A DNA stretch of 64,000 nucleotides, taken from the NCBI GenBank assembly GCA_001632435.1, contig KV424063.1, positions 1-64,000 on the forward strand, given 5' to 3'. Origin of the DNA: Calocera cornea HHB12733. Taxonomy: Eukaryota; Basidiomycota; Dacrymycetes; Dacrymycetales; Dacrymycetaceae. The notes beneath the pieces were generated by a model. It saw only the letters and a list, made by a program, of their open reading frames with translations. It was not told the DNA's origin and did not search any database. The translations under genes and the position numbers were made by a program. Shown here one piece after another: positions 44,524-57,597 of this stretch. The number at the start of each line of letters is the position of its first letter. Position 1 is the first letter of the stretch.

Positions 44524-47500
44524 ATGTCGTTCTTCAACCGCCGCCGGCAGACGAGCGAGGAGAAGAACGCAGCCGCCAACGCCAACTCCAACGGCGCGGG
44601 GGACAAGGCACCGGGCATGATGAGCGAGAAGGAGCGCCAGGCGGCCGCGATCATGCGCGGCGAGGGGATGGGCATGAAGGGCCCGGGGGCGGGGGCGCAG
44701 GGCCCGGGAAGGAGGGGCAACGGCGATGCGTGCGTGCTTTCTCCTATTCTCCTTTGTTCTGTGAGCTGATTTGTTGGGGGTTAGACGGCCCTACCCGCCC
44801 GCCGCACGCCAGTCCACCGCGCCCCCGAGCGGGATCCTCCAGTCCACCACCCCGCCCTCAGCACAAGCCAACCCCAACCCCAACGCCAACCCCAACGCCA
44901 GCGCCTCCTACCCAGCCGAGAAACCCACCGCCGCCTCCGCCGTAGCAGCCGCGTCGACCGCCTCGGGGCCCGCGAACGCCTCCCCAACCTCGTCCGCCCC
45001 GTCCTCCCACTCCCACTCCTCCTCCTCCAACCCCAACCCCAACCCGAGCAGCACCCGCGGCCCCGTCTACCCCTGGACCGCCCGCAGGCTCGAGGCCAAG
45101 CCGATCCTGTACCTCTCCGGGCCTGCGCCCGGCCAGCCCATCCCCGCGGGCCAGCCGGCGCCCTCGGGGCCCAAGTCCCCCCTCCCCTTCCCGCGGTACG
45201 GCCACTCCCTCCCGCTCACCTCCTCAACCACGGGCGACCTCTTCCTCTTCGGCGGCCTCGTCGCCGACTCGGTCAGGAACGACCTCTACATGATCAACGC
45301 CCGCGAGCTGTCCGCCACGCTCGTCGAGACCGTCGGGGAGGTCCCCGCGCCCCGCGTCGGGCACAAGAGTGCGCTCGTGAGCAGCGTACTGATCGTCTGG
45401 GGCGGGGACACGAAGAAGGAGGAGGGGGACGGGCTCGATGAGATGCTTTATTTGCTTAATTTGAGTGAGTCGGCCGTTCACTTTCTTCTGCCTGTTCGCC
45501 CGGCGCCTCCCTCTCCCTCTCCCCGGCCTGCCGGCTCCGTCCTACGGGATGCTGTGCGGAGCTGAAGCAGCCGGCTCTTGCGTCCGGTCTCCAACCCCAC
45601 TGTGCTACGCGAGCAGAGAGCGCCGGCTGACCCGCCCTCCCCCTCCAGACACGCGCGAATGGCACCGGGTGCAGACGTCCGGCGCGGGCCCCTCGGGCAG
45701 GTACGGCCACTCCGTCGCGCTGTGCGACAGCAAGTTCCTCGTCTTCGGCGGCCAGGTCGACGGAAAGTTCATGGGCGACCTGTGGTCCTTCGACCTGAAC
45801 ACGCTCAAGACCGGCCCGCAGTGGGAGTGCCTCTTCCTCCCGCCCCCCTCTTCCGACCCACTCAACCCCACCAACGGCAAAGAGAAAGGCCCGATCAGCG
45901 ACGGCCCCTACGGGCAAGGAGCAGGGCCCGCGCCCAGGACCGGGCACTGTATGGCCGTCCATGGGGGGAAGGTGTACGTCTTCGGAGGCACGGACGGCGG
46001 GTTCCACTATAATGATGTGTGGGCGTTTGATGTGCGCACGAGGAGGTGGGACGAGCTCAAGACTATCGGTGAGTCTTCACCCCGCCTTCACCTTCCGATG
46101 ATGCATCGCACCCTGGCGTGCGTTGCGCGCCGGGCTGGTTCCAGGGGTCGCCTCGCCTTGGCGATGCTCCCGGATGGAGGAGCAGGCTGGTCCTCCCGCC
46201 CAGCGGGTTATGCAGAGTGTGGGAGAGGGAGATGAGAGCGAATGCTGATACGCTCCGTTTGACAGGATACATCCCCAGCCCGCGAGAGGGCCACGCGTGC
46301 GCCCTGGTGGACGACGTGATGTACGTGTTTGGCGGACGCGGGGTGAACGGGCGGGACCTGGACGACCTCGCCGCGTTCAAGATTGGCAGTGAGTGCCTCC
46401 CGCTTCGCGTTGCAGAATCGAGCAGACGGCTGATCCGATGCGATGCGCGCCCGTGTGCTCCCAGCCTCCCGCTGGTTCATCTTCCAGAACATGGGCCCCG
46501 CGCCCACCGGCCGCTCGGGCCACGCCATGGCCTCCTTCGGCCAGCGCGTCTTCGTCCTCGGCGGCGAGTCGAGCGCGATCGCGCCCTCGCCCTCGGACCC
46601 GTCCGGCTTCTCCCCCTCGCAAGCGGCGCTCAAGCCGCCTCCCGCCGACCTCATCCACGTCCTCGACACCAAGCACATCAAGTACCCGGACCCGAGCAAG
46701 CCGCCCAACATCCCCGTCTCCGCAGCGCCCCTCGCGAACGGCAGCAGGCCCGCGGCCCAGCCCACTAGCCAGCCGCCCCAGCCCAGCCAGGCCCCACCGG
46801 GATACGCAGCGCGCGTCGACCCCGTCGGCGCGGCGAGGAGCAAGAGCCCAGAGCGCGCCGTCAGCGCGTCCCCGCCAGGGAGCAGGAACGGGATGGTCAG
46901 CGGATCGCAGGCGGTCGTCGGGATGAACGGCCAGGGCGGGAGGATGCAGAGCTTTGCTGCGCCCTTGCAGGCGTCGCCCGCGCAGCAGCTTAATGGGAGC
47001 GTGGTGGCCAACGGGAACGGGAATGGCCCTGCGCGCCCGGTGCAGCAGAGGGCCATGTCCCCCGAAGGGGCGGGCGCGTACCACCCCCAGCCACCCCAGC
47101 CCCAGCAGCAGGACATGCAAGCCCGCACCGTCTCCCCGCTCGGGGCCATGGCGGGCGCGGCCTACCTCACCCTGCGCAACACGAGCCCGACCCCGCCGCC
47201 CTTCCCGGCCATGCAGGCCTTCCCGCAGATGGGCCAACCGCCCAGCCAGCCATCCTCCATCCTCTCCTCCGGCCCGGGCGGCAGGCGCAGTGTCACCCCC
47301 ACAATGGCCGCGCGCTCCCCGACGCCGACGACCAGCACCGTGCGCGCGCCTAGTGTCGTCCGCAGCCCCAGCCCCGCAGAGGCGCTCAGGACGAGCGTCA
47401 GGGCAGCGACGCCCCAGAGGCCGCTTTCGCCCCCCGCGCCCGTGGTCGCTGCACAGCCCATGATGGCCAACGTCGCTCCTGCTGCGCCCGCACCCGCGCC

Positions 47501-49988
47501 TGCCCCCGTGCAGGACAGCAAAGAGCTCGAAGCGCTCCGAAGACGCGAGCAGTGGTACCGCGAAGTCGTGGAGCGCGCCATGCTCGCTGGGTTCGTTCCC
47601 CCCACCTCGCCGGAAAACATCGACTTGCAGGATAAGGAGAAGGACAGCCCGAACGTGGACGGCGATGTCTGGCAGGAGGTGTGGACGCTCAAGCAGGACC
47701 GGGCGCGCATGCAGCAGACGCTGGTGGACGCTGCCCAGGCTGCGAGCGACAAGTGCTCTCAGGCCGAGCGGGAGCGCGCCGCTGCCGTGCAGGAGGCCGC
47801 GTACTACCGCGCCAAGCTCGGCGCGCACGAGGCGGGCAGCGGGGCGGAGCTTGCCAAGGTCGAGCGGGAGCGCGCGGCCGAGCTCGAACGGCATGTCGCG
47901 CAGCTCGAGGCAGACAAGGTCATGGCGGAGCGGAAGCTTGCCGAGGTTTCCCACCAGTCGGAGATGCATCGCCGGCTGAGGGAGCAGGCGGAGGCGAGGG
48001 CTGAGGAGGCCGCGAGGAGAGCGGAGGAGGCCGAGGAAAATCATGATCGGCTTGGGAGAGAGCATGTCGATCTGCAGTCCAGGCACGCTACGGTCGACTC
48101 TCAGCTTCGCGAGCATGCGGACAAGGTCGTCGGCCTCAGCGCGCAGGTGCAACAGCGCGAGATGGAGCACACGCGTCTCCTCAACCAGCTCGAGGACCTC
48201 AGGAGGGAGCAGCACGAACATCGTCAAGCGCTCGAGCAGGCGCAATTCGCCCTTGAGGCTGCTGGAAGCAGGGATGCCGAGACGCAGGAGCAGCTTGCGC
48301 GGTCGGTCGAGCAGGTCGGGATGCTCGAGAGTGAGCTCAGTCAGCTTCGGGCCGAGTATGAGGCCAAGATCACCGAGAACGAGATGGCCGCACGACGCCT
48401 CGAGGACGCGGAGAACGCCTGGGCCAAGTCCCGCGAAGAGGCCGACGCGCTGCGGGCGTTCACGACTGGCAAGCTGGGTGAATTGCTCGACTCTCAGAAG
48501 AGCCGTATGGAGGATGTGGGCGACAGGGGCACAGAAGGCGACGCCGAGCGGATACGCGTTATGGAGATGGAGGCAGCGAGCCTGCGAAACATGCTCAAGG
48601 AGGCTGGCAAGCGGGTCGACGAGGTACAGACAAGCCTGGCGGACCACCGCAGACGGGAGCTCGGGACAAGTGCCGACCAGATGTCGCTTCGCTCTCAGCT
48701 GAATTCTCTTCGCTCGCAGCTCGCTCGGGCGGTCGAGGATGCTGGCTATTTGCGGTCACAGCTCGCTGAAAAGGACGCCGCCCTGCTCGATCGCTCACGC
48801 CAAGCAGCCGAGGCGGACGTTCGCACCGGCATGCTCCGCAGCTACCTTGCCGAGAACGGTATTGCCATCGAGGAAGATGCTCTCAATGGCAAGCTGGATG
48901 GCTCGGTGGAAGCACGTATCCGCGACCTGGAGAACCGCCTGGCAGAGCGCGTTCGACTCCACGAGGACGCAGAGCGCAGTCTCCGCGCGACTCGTCAACG
49001 TAAGGACGATGCGGAGACGCAAGCTGCGACGCTCTCCCGTCAACTAGATCGCATGCGCACGACGCAAAGCCCCACCGTACGTGGTTCGGATGAGGAGGGT
49101 AGCCCGCCCGGGACTGCTGAAGGCCGGCTGGTCCAGGCCGAGCAGAAGCGGGCTGAGGCTGAGCAGCAGGCGCGGGAAGTGCAGACTCGGTTGAGCCAGC
49201 TCGAACGTGACTACTCGATCGCAGTCCATTATGTCAAGTAAGTCTTGCGGAACAGGTTTGGAACTACATTCTAATGATATTGCAGGGGCACGGAGAAGAT
49301 GCTACGCCGGCTCAAGGATCAGGTCGCAAAGGAGAAGAGCATCAGCGCTGCGCTGCAGTCAGAGTTGGATTCCTCTCGCGGTGTTTCAGGGTCAGTGGCG
49401 GGCGCTCGTACTCGCGCAGCCAACGGCCGCAGCACCCCGCTATCCGACACAGACGGCGGCCACAGCGAGAACATGAAGGCTCAGATGCTGGAGGTGCAAC
49501 GCAACATGCATCGCCTTGCGAACGAGAATCAGGACCTCCAGCGTCGCCTAGAAGCACTGCAGCTCGAGCTCGATCAGTACCGCGACCGGCTGATCGCTTC
49601 TCAGCGCGAGTCGGATAACCGCTTGAGCCAGATCGAGGAGCTCGAGGCCGAGACGGAGCGCCTGGAGGCAGCCCTTCAGGTTGCGCGTGGCAACAACGAC
49701 GAGACGATTGCAGAGCAACTTGGGCGGGAGAACACCACCCTCAAGCGCGAGAACGAAATGCTGCATCACAAGATCGGGTTGCTCCTCGATGACCAGACGT
49801 ATGCTGGTGCCGGCGACCGCCCGCTCTCGACCTCGTCCCATCAGGACAGCGCGTCGAGCTCTGAAAATGCCATTGCACTGGAGTCCCTCTCGCACGAGCT
49901 CGACGACTGGCAAAGACGACTTGCGAGCAGGCCATTGAGCAATGACTTCGACGCTGACCCATACCGAACACACGGTCTTCGTGTATAG
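44524..49988 (+). CDS. Tea1/Kel1-like kelch-repeat and coiled-coil cell-polarity protein
   Basis: Six exons (44524-44729, 44785-45464, 45649-46068, 46266-46388, 46465-49237, 49286-49988) join to 1634 residues. The N-terminus is low-complexity (Asn/Pro/Ser). A kelch propeller lies at about residues 205-500, with repeats such as RYGHSLPL..LFLFGG, RYGHSVALCDSKFLVFGG and GHACALVDDVMYVFGG. A Pro/Ser/Ala linker follows, then a long heptad-rich coiled coil from about 828 to 1560 and a short tail. This layout matches fungal cell-end markers (Tea1, Kel1), which ride on microtubules or sit at the cortex and direct polarised growth. The start was chosen as the first ATG that opens an exon ending in a clean donor. 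A partial dead copy lies at 38417-39170. Confidence 0.88.
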
Positions 49989-50252
49989 CCACGCCCTTCT
50001 TCGTCCCCGCTTGATATCCCCACTGTAATTATATCATGACTTCTTCGCGGTTGTCGTCCATTCTTTCTGCTAACGTCACCTTATCGTATGTTCGTGCAAT
50101 CTCATTCCTATACCCCTTCGTTCATTCTTTGGCTTCTCTTTCTCACGTGTTCTTGTCATCTCTTTTCCGCGTATCTGGATGTCTCTCATTAGGTCACTCT
50201 GTACCGCTTTGGGTATCATAGCGTGCAATTGGCATATGCTATGGATCTTGAA
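49989..50252. other. Convergent spacer between the Tea1-like and RRP5 genes
   Basis: 264 bases between the two stop codons, T-rich on the plus strand; no gene. Confidence 0.5.
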
Positions 50253-53200
50253 TCACGAGTTGTTCTGCATCCACTCCACCGCCCGTGCCTTCACCCGCTC
50301 CTGCCCCTCCTCATCGCCTAGCCGCTTCTCCAGCTCCAACCACTTCTTGAAGACCGACTTTGCCTTGAACGTCTTCAGCTTGAGAGCGAGCATCCGATCA
50401 AACAGCTTGCGTGCCGCTTGCAGGTCGCCTTGTTTTGTCTCCATGTCAACGTAAACGAACCATAGGTCCAGACGCTTGGCGTGTGAGTCGACGATCGCTT
50501 CTAATAGCGTCTTCCCACGTTCAGGGTCGCCAAGCTCATACTCCATGTGGGCGAACTTGAGAATCGTCTTGATGTGTTTCCGCTTCTCCAGGCTCTTCAA
50601 GCTTCGGGGCAAAAGCTCGCGAGCTTCCTCTAGCTTCCCGTGAGACATATAGTGTTGGCCAAACAAGGTCCACACTTTCGAGCTCCCGCTGAACTTCTTG
50701 ATCGCCCGCTTATGCATCTCCTCTGCTTTCTCAGGCTTTCGGCACTCATCAAAGATGGTCGCCAGACGGAGGTGCATCGTCTTGGAATCGTTCGCCCGCG
50801 CGGCTTCTTGGAAGACCTTCTCTAGACTCTCGTCGGTCCCCGCAGTGTTCTCCAGATTGAGCAAGGCAATCCACACGTTCAGCTTCTCCTGCTCTTCACG
50901 GAAGCTGATGACATTGAGAGCCCGCCGAGCAATCTCGCGGGCCTTGTCGATCTCCGAAAGCTGGAGGTAGAATGACATGAACTGGATCCAAAGGAAAGAC
51001 GAGTTTGGTGATCCAAGAAGGAGCCGTTCAAAGTCAGCCACTGATTCAGGCGCACGTTCTTGCATGGAAAGAGTAAGATCCTGCTCGATATGGGGACCTT
51101 TCTTCTTCTTTTTCTTGGGTTGACTTTCGGAGGGCCCACCCTCAGCCTCAGAGAGCTCACTGCCCATGTCCTCATCTTCATCTTCATCCGCAGCGGCGTT
51201 AGACCATTGGAATCCTCCGGACAGCTTGAGCGTTGGTGGCGGAGCATCCTTTGCTTTGGCGGCAGATTTGGCTGTGTTGGATGAGTCACCATTCAAGATG
51301 ATAATCTGTTCAAGAATGAGTACGAATCAATGGCGTGGGAGGGAACTATACGCACGTCATCTTCGCTATCACCGGCTTCAGACTCATCGAACCCGCCGAA
51401 ACCGAGAGCGTCCGCGTCATCGCCGTCGGCCTGATCAACTTCTTCTCCAGCATCGTCCGGCTCAGCAACGTCTGCTTCTTCAGCTTCATCCTCTTCGTCA
51501 GCACCCTCTTCCTCTTCATCAACGCCATCTGCAGGGGCATCCTCCATTTCGTAGTCTTCTGCAGTGAAGTACGAAGGCTTGAGCCCGAACGAAACCTTCT
51601 TCTTGTCTGAATCAATCGATAGGATAACAGCCTTGACGACATCCCCAATGCGGAAGCCCTTCAAGGCGGCTTGCACATCACCTTTCTTGCTGTCTGAGAG
51701 CTCTGAGTGATGGCAGAGACCGCTCACATTCGAATCGTCGATCCGGATGAAAATGCCGAACTCCGCGATGCCGGTGACTTTGCCAGTCACCTTCTGACCA
51801 GGCTCAAAGTCGCCCAGGTGCTTGAGGTTACTTGCCTCGGCCGCGCCGGAGTGCTTAGCTGGTCGGGTGCCGCTGCGCAGACTCATCTCTACACGGCCCT
51901 TTACGGGGTCGATCTGTGTAATCTTGCCCTTGACGACCTGATTGACACTGAATCGTGGTTGCCAATCCTTGACAAACTGAACACGTTGTCAGTGTGCTTT
52001 CTTACGGTAGTACATTCACTCCATACCTCGTCAAAGAGCTCCTTGATTTGCACCCGGGCAGTAATATTGCGACCAAGCGATACGAAGAGACCAGAGTCCG
52101 AGATGTTCTTGACGATGCCTCGGACCTTGTCGTCCACTTTGAGGTTCTCCAACGATGGGATCTCAGGATCAACAACGGGTGGGTGAGATTCGGGATTCAA
52201 TCGAGAAGGTCGAGTTGACAGATCAATCGTCCGTGCTGCTGCGTCCACGCCAACAACCGCGACTTTCAGCGCAGAGCCGACCCTCGGGAATACAATGCCA
52301 GTGTCGAGGTTGTCGGTCAGATCCAAAAGATGGAGTCGACCGATCACAGACTGTGATAGCCGTACGGATGTTGACCCATTCTTCTCCCCTACGACCTGGC
52401 CAGGCACAATCTGCCCGGCAGTGAGCGTCTTCCAGCTCACACCACCGGTGGTAGAAGTTCCTTTGCCCCCTGCACGAGCAGCGACGATAACGATCCTCTT
52501 CTCCGGATTCTTCGACACGACAACGAGATCGGAGAGCGTTGTCGCAGGAACGAGCGACATCCGCAGACTGTCGACCGTCGTGTTTCTCCGGCTAGCAAGG
52601 TTGGCCAGGGACACCAGCGCCGTCTGTCCACGAGGTTGTAGGGAGAGAACGACATTGACGGCCTGGACCTCCTTGATCTCGCCTTCAACTGTGCTCCCAA
52701 TCGCGATGTCCTCAACATCTGGTACCGCTGGTCGGTAGCCAGACTGAGCCTGTCGGACACTGGCCAGAATGTTCCCTTCCTCGGCGTTGAGCGACAGCAC
52801 CTTCACCTTGACGGACTGTCCAGTCTTCAACACTTCGTCCATCGATTTCACATACGTGTCGCTACGCCACCATGTAAGCATCTCGAACATCAGACGCGCT
52901 GTTGGTACGCACCTCGCTTCCCGTAACGGAATGAATCCCTTAACACCGCCATAGAACATGATCAGAGCACCCGACGCCAAGAGCTTGAATACAACAGCAT
53001 CCGCTATCATGTCCGGCTTTGCATCTTCGAGCTTCGCGATAATGGGCAGGTCCGAGTTGAGGAGGCTCTTCTTGCACGTCAGAGTGAGTTTACCATGCTC
53101 CGGGTCAACGGCCAGAATCTGCATGTTCTTTAGGACTTCTCATGGGGTAGTGGATGGGAAGGACGCACTCTGCACTTGACGCTCCCGCCAGGCTTGTACC

Positions 53201-55147
53201 TCTTCTCTGGATGCTTGAGCGCGATATCCGCCAGCTGATCCGGGGCGACCCTCCCACTGACGTTCCCCCCAACATCCACGAACATCCCCACGTCCGTCAA
53301 CCGCTGGATAGTGCCCCTCACGATCTCCCCCGGTAGGAAGTCGCCCGTCTGGAGGAACCGCCGCTCGAGGATGGAGGGCTTGAGCGAGAGCTGCAGCAGC
53401 CCGTCCAGCGCGTAGAACCCCAGGACGCGCGCTTCGTGCGTCGTGCCGAGCTTCCAGGGCCCGGAGTGCGGAGAGAGCGCGGGGATGTGCTCGTCTGCTA
53501 CTTGGCCGATCTGCGTCTATCTATCAGTTCCTCGTGCCTATGCCAGGCCGGATAGTGCTCACGTGAACGAACCCCCGCGTCCCGTCCTCCAACTCCACGG
53601 ACAGGCCCCACTCGGCCTCGACCCGCATAACCTTCACCTTATGCACGATCATCCCGTACGTATACACCTCCTGCAGATCCCTCCCCTCCACCGTAGGCGC
53701 TTCAAGCTTGACAACGTGCGGCATAGCCGACAAGGCGAACTTCGGCGGGCTGGACCCGGGCATGTGCCACAACACGCGGGAGAGGAGCTTGGACCCGACC
53801 TTGTACGCCTCTGGCGCTTTGGGCAGGTGCGTGGGCTCGATCGTCCCGTCGAAGAAGCCTAGGATCTGGAGGTTGAGCCCTGCGGGCGTGGTGGCTGTTA
53901 TGAGGCCGCGGACAAGTGTCCCGGGGAGGACGGAGGCGACGTTCGACACTTCGCCCAGGGCATCGTGCGATTTCTCGGGGAGGGCGGTGAGCGTGCAGAG
54001 GCGCCGGTTCTCGGAAAGGGAGGAAACGGTGCTGGTTAGGAGGTGGCCGATTGGGAGGCGCGTGGTTGGGGTGGGGGTGGAGGAGAAGGGGAGAAATCCG
54101 GAGACGGCGGGCAGGCCCAGGTCGACGGAGTAGCCGTGGTCTTCGATCCCTTTGATCGCTCCGGAGAGCATCTGCTGCTTGTCAGTGCGCTTCACTGAGT
54201 GCGAGGGAAGCGACGTACGAAGCCAGGTACGATGTCCTTCACGACCACACCTTCGTTCACGACCTCCGGGACGAGTGTGAGCTCCACCCTTCTCGCCATA
54301 GCCTCCATATCGTTCCTCGGCTTCCCCAAATCCAGCGCAGTTCCCCTCGCCGCCGCAGAGCGCACGACCGTAACGCTCGCCCTCACGTACTGCCCCACAC
54401 TAAACATACTTCCCAGCTCCGGCAGCCCAACCGCATCTTCATCTTCGTCTTCGTCTTCGGCAGAGGAGGAGGCGGAGGGTGTCGCGTCTTCTTTCTCGAG
54501 CAGGGCGGTGAGCTGGGAGGTGATGTGCGTGATGGGGACGTAGCCTGCGAGCTGGTCGGGTAGGGAGAGGACGAGGTGCAGCGGGTGTATGGCGGCAATG
54601 CGCCCGAAGAGCTTGGTGCCCACTTGCAACCTCTGCATAAGTGGTCAACATCTTCCATTGCCGCACAAGCTAGAAGACTCCGTACCTTGTAGTTCAGCTG
54701 CTCCACTCGCGTGCCCGAAGTCTCGCCTTTATTCTCCTTCGCCGCCTTCCCAGAAAGTCTCCTCTTCTTCCTCGCGCTCGCACTCTCCTTCTCCTTCTGT
54801 GCCTCGGCCTTCATCTCCAACTTGGCCTCCTGCCGCGCCTCCCGCACCTCGTGCGCCGTCAGCTCCGTACCACCCCCACGGGGGAAGTCGATGTCGTCCG
54901 CCACCAGCAGACTTTTCTTTCCCTGAGCACCCGCCCCGGGAGCAGGTTCCGTAGTAGCTGGCTTGGACTTCTTTTGCATGAAGGCGGGACGCAGCGAGGG
55001 TACGCCGGCTGGCGTCTTGGGCTTGGGCTTGGGTGCAGCTATCTCAGTCTGCGACGGACTTGCGGCGGCGGCGGCATGCGCAGGTCTGGCCTTCTTCGCA
55101 GGTCTCCCAGTATTGTCGCCCTCCAATGGGCGTTTTGAAGCAGCCAT
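50253..55147 (-). CDS. RRP5: rRNA biogenesis protein RRP5
   Basis: Eight exons on the minus strand (55147-54686, 54632-54219, 54171-53563, 53510-53169, 53118-52913, 52861-52027, 51976-51356, 51305-50253) join to 1513 residues. The exon 3 acceptor could be 3 or 6 bases further upstream. A lysine-rich N-terminus with nuclear signals comes first. A long series of S1 RNA-binding repeats follows (for example GAIKGIEDHGYSVDLG, GTIQRLTDVGMFVDVGG, GIVKNISDSGLFVSLG, GKVTGIAEFGIFIRID). Then comes an acidic Glu/Asp linker (about residues 1110-1160) and a C-terminal HAT/TPR-like helical array (about 1240-1513). RRP5 binds pre-rRNA in the nucleolus and is needed for both 18S and 5.8S/25S maturation; yeast RRP5 is somewhat longer (about 1730). 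No disruption seen. Confidence 0.93.
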
Positions 55148-57597
55148 TATCCAAGGTATAGAGCTGCAAATGCCGACAATCAAGTGAAGAAAGTAGGCGA
55201 AGTAAGGGACCACTCACTGAGTCCGGCGAGCAACTTTGCGCTTCACCGCCCAAGGAAAAATTGGATCCGCTTTTGCAAGGGTCCGCTGCGGGCACGTGAA
55301 TCTCGCGTGAGTCCTTGCTTCTCGACCGCCCGGACGCGCGCGCGACTGGCTCATCTCCAACGCTTTTTCCTGTGGCAGAACTGCGCCTCCACTTGGGTTG
55401 CTTAGGGCTGGCATTCCCGAGGAGGTATATAGTCCTCGTCAATCCCGAACGGGACCAAACGCGTCTTGTCAGTGGACGACCTCCCTGCGCGGGAGCCGCT
55501 TCACAACACCCCGTCGTTGACCCTTCCGTAGCGTTGAGCTATGGTTTCTGAGGACGGATGGAATGTTGCGTGGCGCTCCTGCTACACCCCCTCTTCCATG
55601 CCTCCCTTGCCTTTGGCGGCCCTGGTCGACGTCTGCCCTCACAGTGGAGGCTGGCCGGTCTCAGCTCGCTGCTGATACACCCGGCGTTTCATCCTTGTGT
55701 GCGCGACGCTCGACCGCTAACCTGCCTTGCTTCTCTCGTCTCACTCTCTGTCAACGCCTGGTCTGGCTCTCAGCGTCGTCTGGTCTCATTGCATGAAAGA
55801 TGGACCTCTTCCTCACACTCCCTTGCGGTGTACATTGTAGATGGCGACCCTTGATGCGTTCGTCGTTGAACAACGTCCACTCCCCCCGCCGTTTTTATCT
55901 TCCCGGCAAGACTGTGGTATCAGTTTCAGCTCTCTCCACACGAGTTGGCAGAGACGACTACAGCTTCGTTACGCTGTTAGCAGTTGCCCGATCTCATCAT
56001 CTCGTGTGCTGATGCTTTGGACAATGCCATCCAGGAAGACGCTCGTCCGCCGAGTGACCCCGTCCTGCATTACTCCATGCGCCGACTTTGCTGCCTTCAT
56101 GGGACGCTATCACTAGCGTTGCCAGCGCTGTCTACCTCGTCGCGATTTGTCTCGGCTTCACACAATATCAGGCTCGCCTTGCCTCGCACACGCTTCCCTC
56201 CTCCCTTGCACACGGGGTGTGATTACTGGGAGAAGTCGCTGAATCATGCGCGTAGGGAGCTGACCCCCACTTCTTTTATCCTACCCATGGATCTCGTCTA
56301 CTTAGTGGACTCCAGAGCCAACACAGCCGCGTGCCACAACGTCGTTGACGGAGCTACAGCCATGAGCTGTTGAGATAAACCTCAGCAGCGTTGTGTCTCG
56401 GTGGTTGCTCCCTGACTCCTCTTGAACTACATGTCTCAGTATATTTTACACTGGTGTACCTAGGCAACCACGTCGATATCCGCTGCACGGGATGAAATGC
56501 GATCCGAAGTCCATAGCTATTTATCATATCCACCGCCCACCTGCGCGTTGCATCCCGATCGCTCAACCTCAACATCTTGGTACAGTATCTGATTTCCTGG
56601 TTTCTACCTTGCACATTGTGTCAAGCTGTCTGGCGCGTCATGTTCTCCCAGGAGCAGGCTTCGGTAGCTTAGCAGCGTGGACTGGTGTATTCATCTCCTG
56701 CACGGGGCTGCGCGCCCGCACATTGAGGACAAGTCTACCTGTGCTTCTCACCGGGAATTTCTCTCAACTCACACATCCGTCTTGGCTCCGACAGTCTATG
56801 CTCCGATAAGGCCCTCGCAATGGTTTGGAGATCTCAGTGTTCTTGTCAGCCTGTAGCAAAATTCACCGTATTCGTCCCCGCTCAGCGTACCGTTTGATTG
56901 CAAGCTCATGAGGTGTTAACGGAACTGTCACACCCTTCCGCGACTTGGAACAGTCTTGGTATAGGTAGAAGGACGGCGTATCAGTCACACATCTGTGTCC
57001 TCTACTTCTTAGACTTCGTTAGACACAATTAGCGCGACTTTGACCAATTCAAATATTCGGGCAGCACCTTGCAGCGAGCGAGCGACTTACTGCGAGCGAG
57101 TTACTGCATCGTATTCGCGTTCTCCTCGAACAAAACCCAAACGTCCAGGTGACGTTTTACGTATGGAAACGGTTCTTCCATTGGTTTGTAAGCGGTCAAG
57201 GGATGAACTTTGAATGCCGAACCTCAAAGTGGGCGTGGGTGCAAGGCTGTCCATCATGGGGACGACCGCGGGACACGTCGGTACGGAGGCAAACAAGAAT
57301 AGAATTGCCATATTGGGAACAGGCTTTTCCCCATGGCACGCGTACCCACGCCCGTTACCTAACGCACAACTTCGTAAGGTCGTCGACTTCGTACCTGCAC
57401 AAGATCCAGTATATAAACCCGCAATGATGACCACCGCAATCGATATCCTTTCATGCTCACACGACACGAGCCTTTCGGTACTGCTTCAGGACCGGATTGA
57501 GAACCTGACCAACGCCTACGTCCACATCAATCCGACCCTCCGCCCTTGCAACCTCCCTTGCAACTGATCCTCCCCGTGCACACAACACACAACAACA
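55148..57597. other. 2.4-kb stretch without a supported gene
   Basis: Frames up to about 130 codons occur (for example plus 55984-56373), but none has a recognisable domain or consistent exon structure. A short GAGCGA/TTACTGC repeat lies near 57073-57105. A TATATAAA-like box at about 57412 may serve the dehydrogenase downstream. Confidence 0.45.

Noticed and set aside
46377..48647. 756-codon minus-strand frame opposite the Tea1-like gene
   Set aside because: Leucine-rich antisense shadow of the coiled-coil exon; no start context, introns or family.
53524..54195. Separate small gene within RRP5
   Set aside because: The frame is one RRP5 exon; flanking GT-AG introns join it in phase to the S1-repeat exons on both sides.
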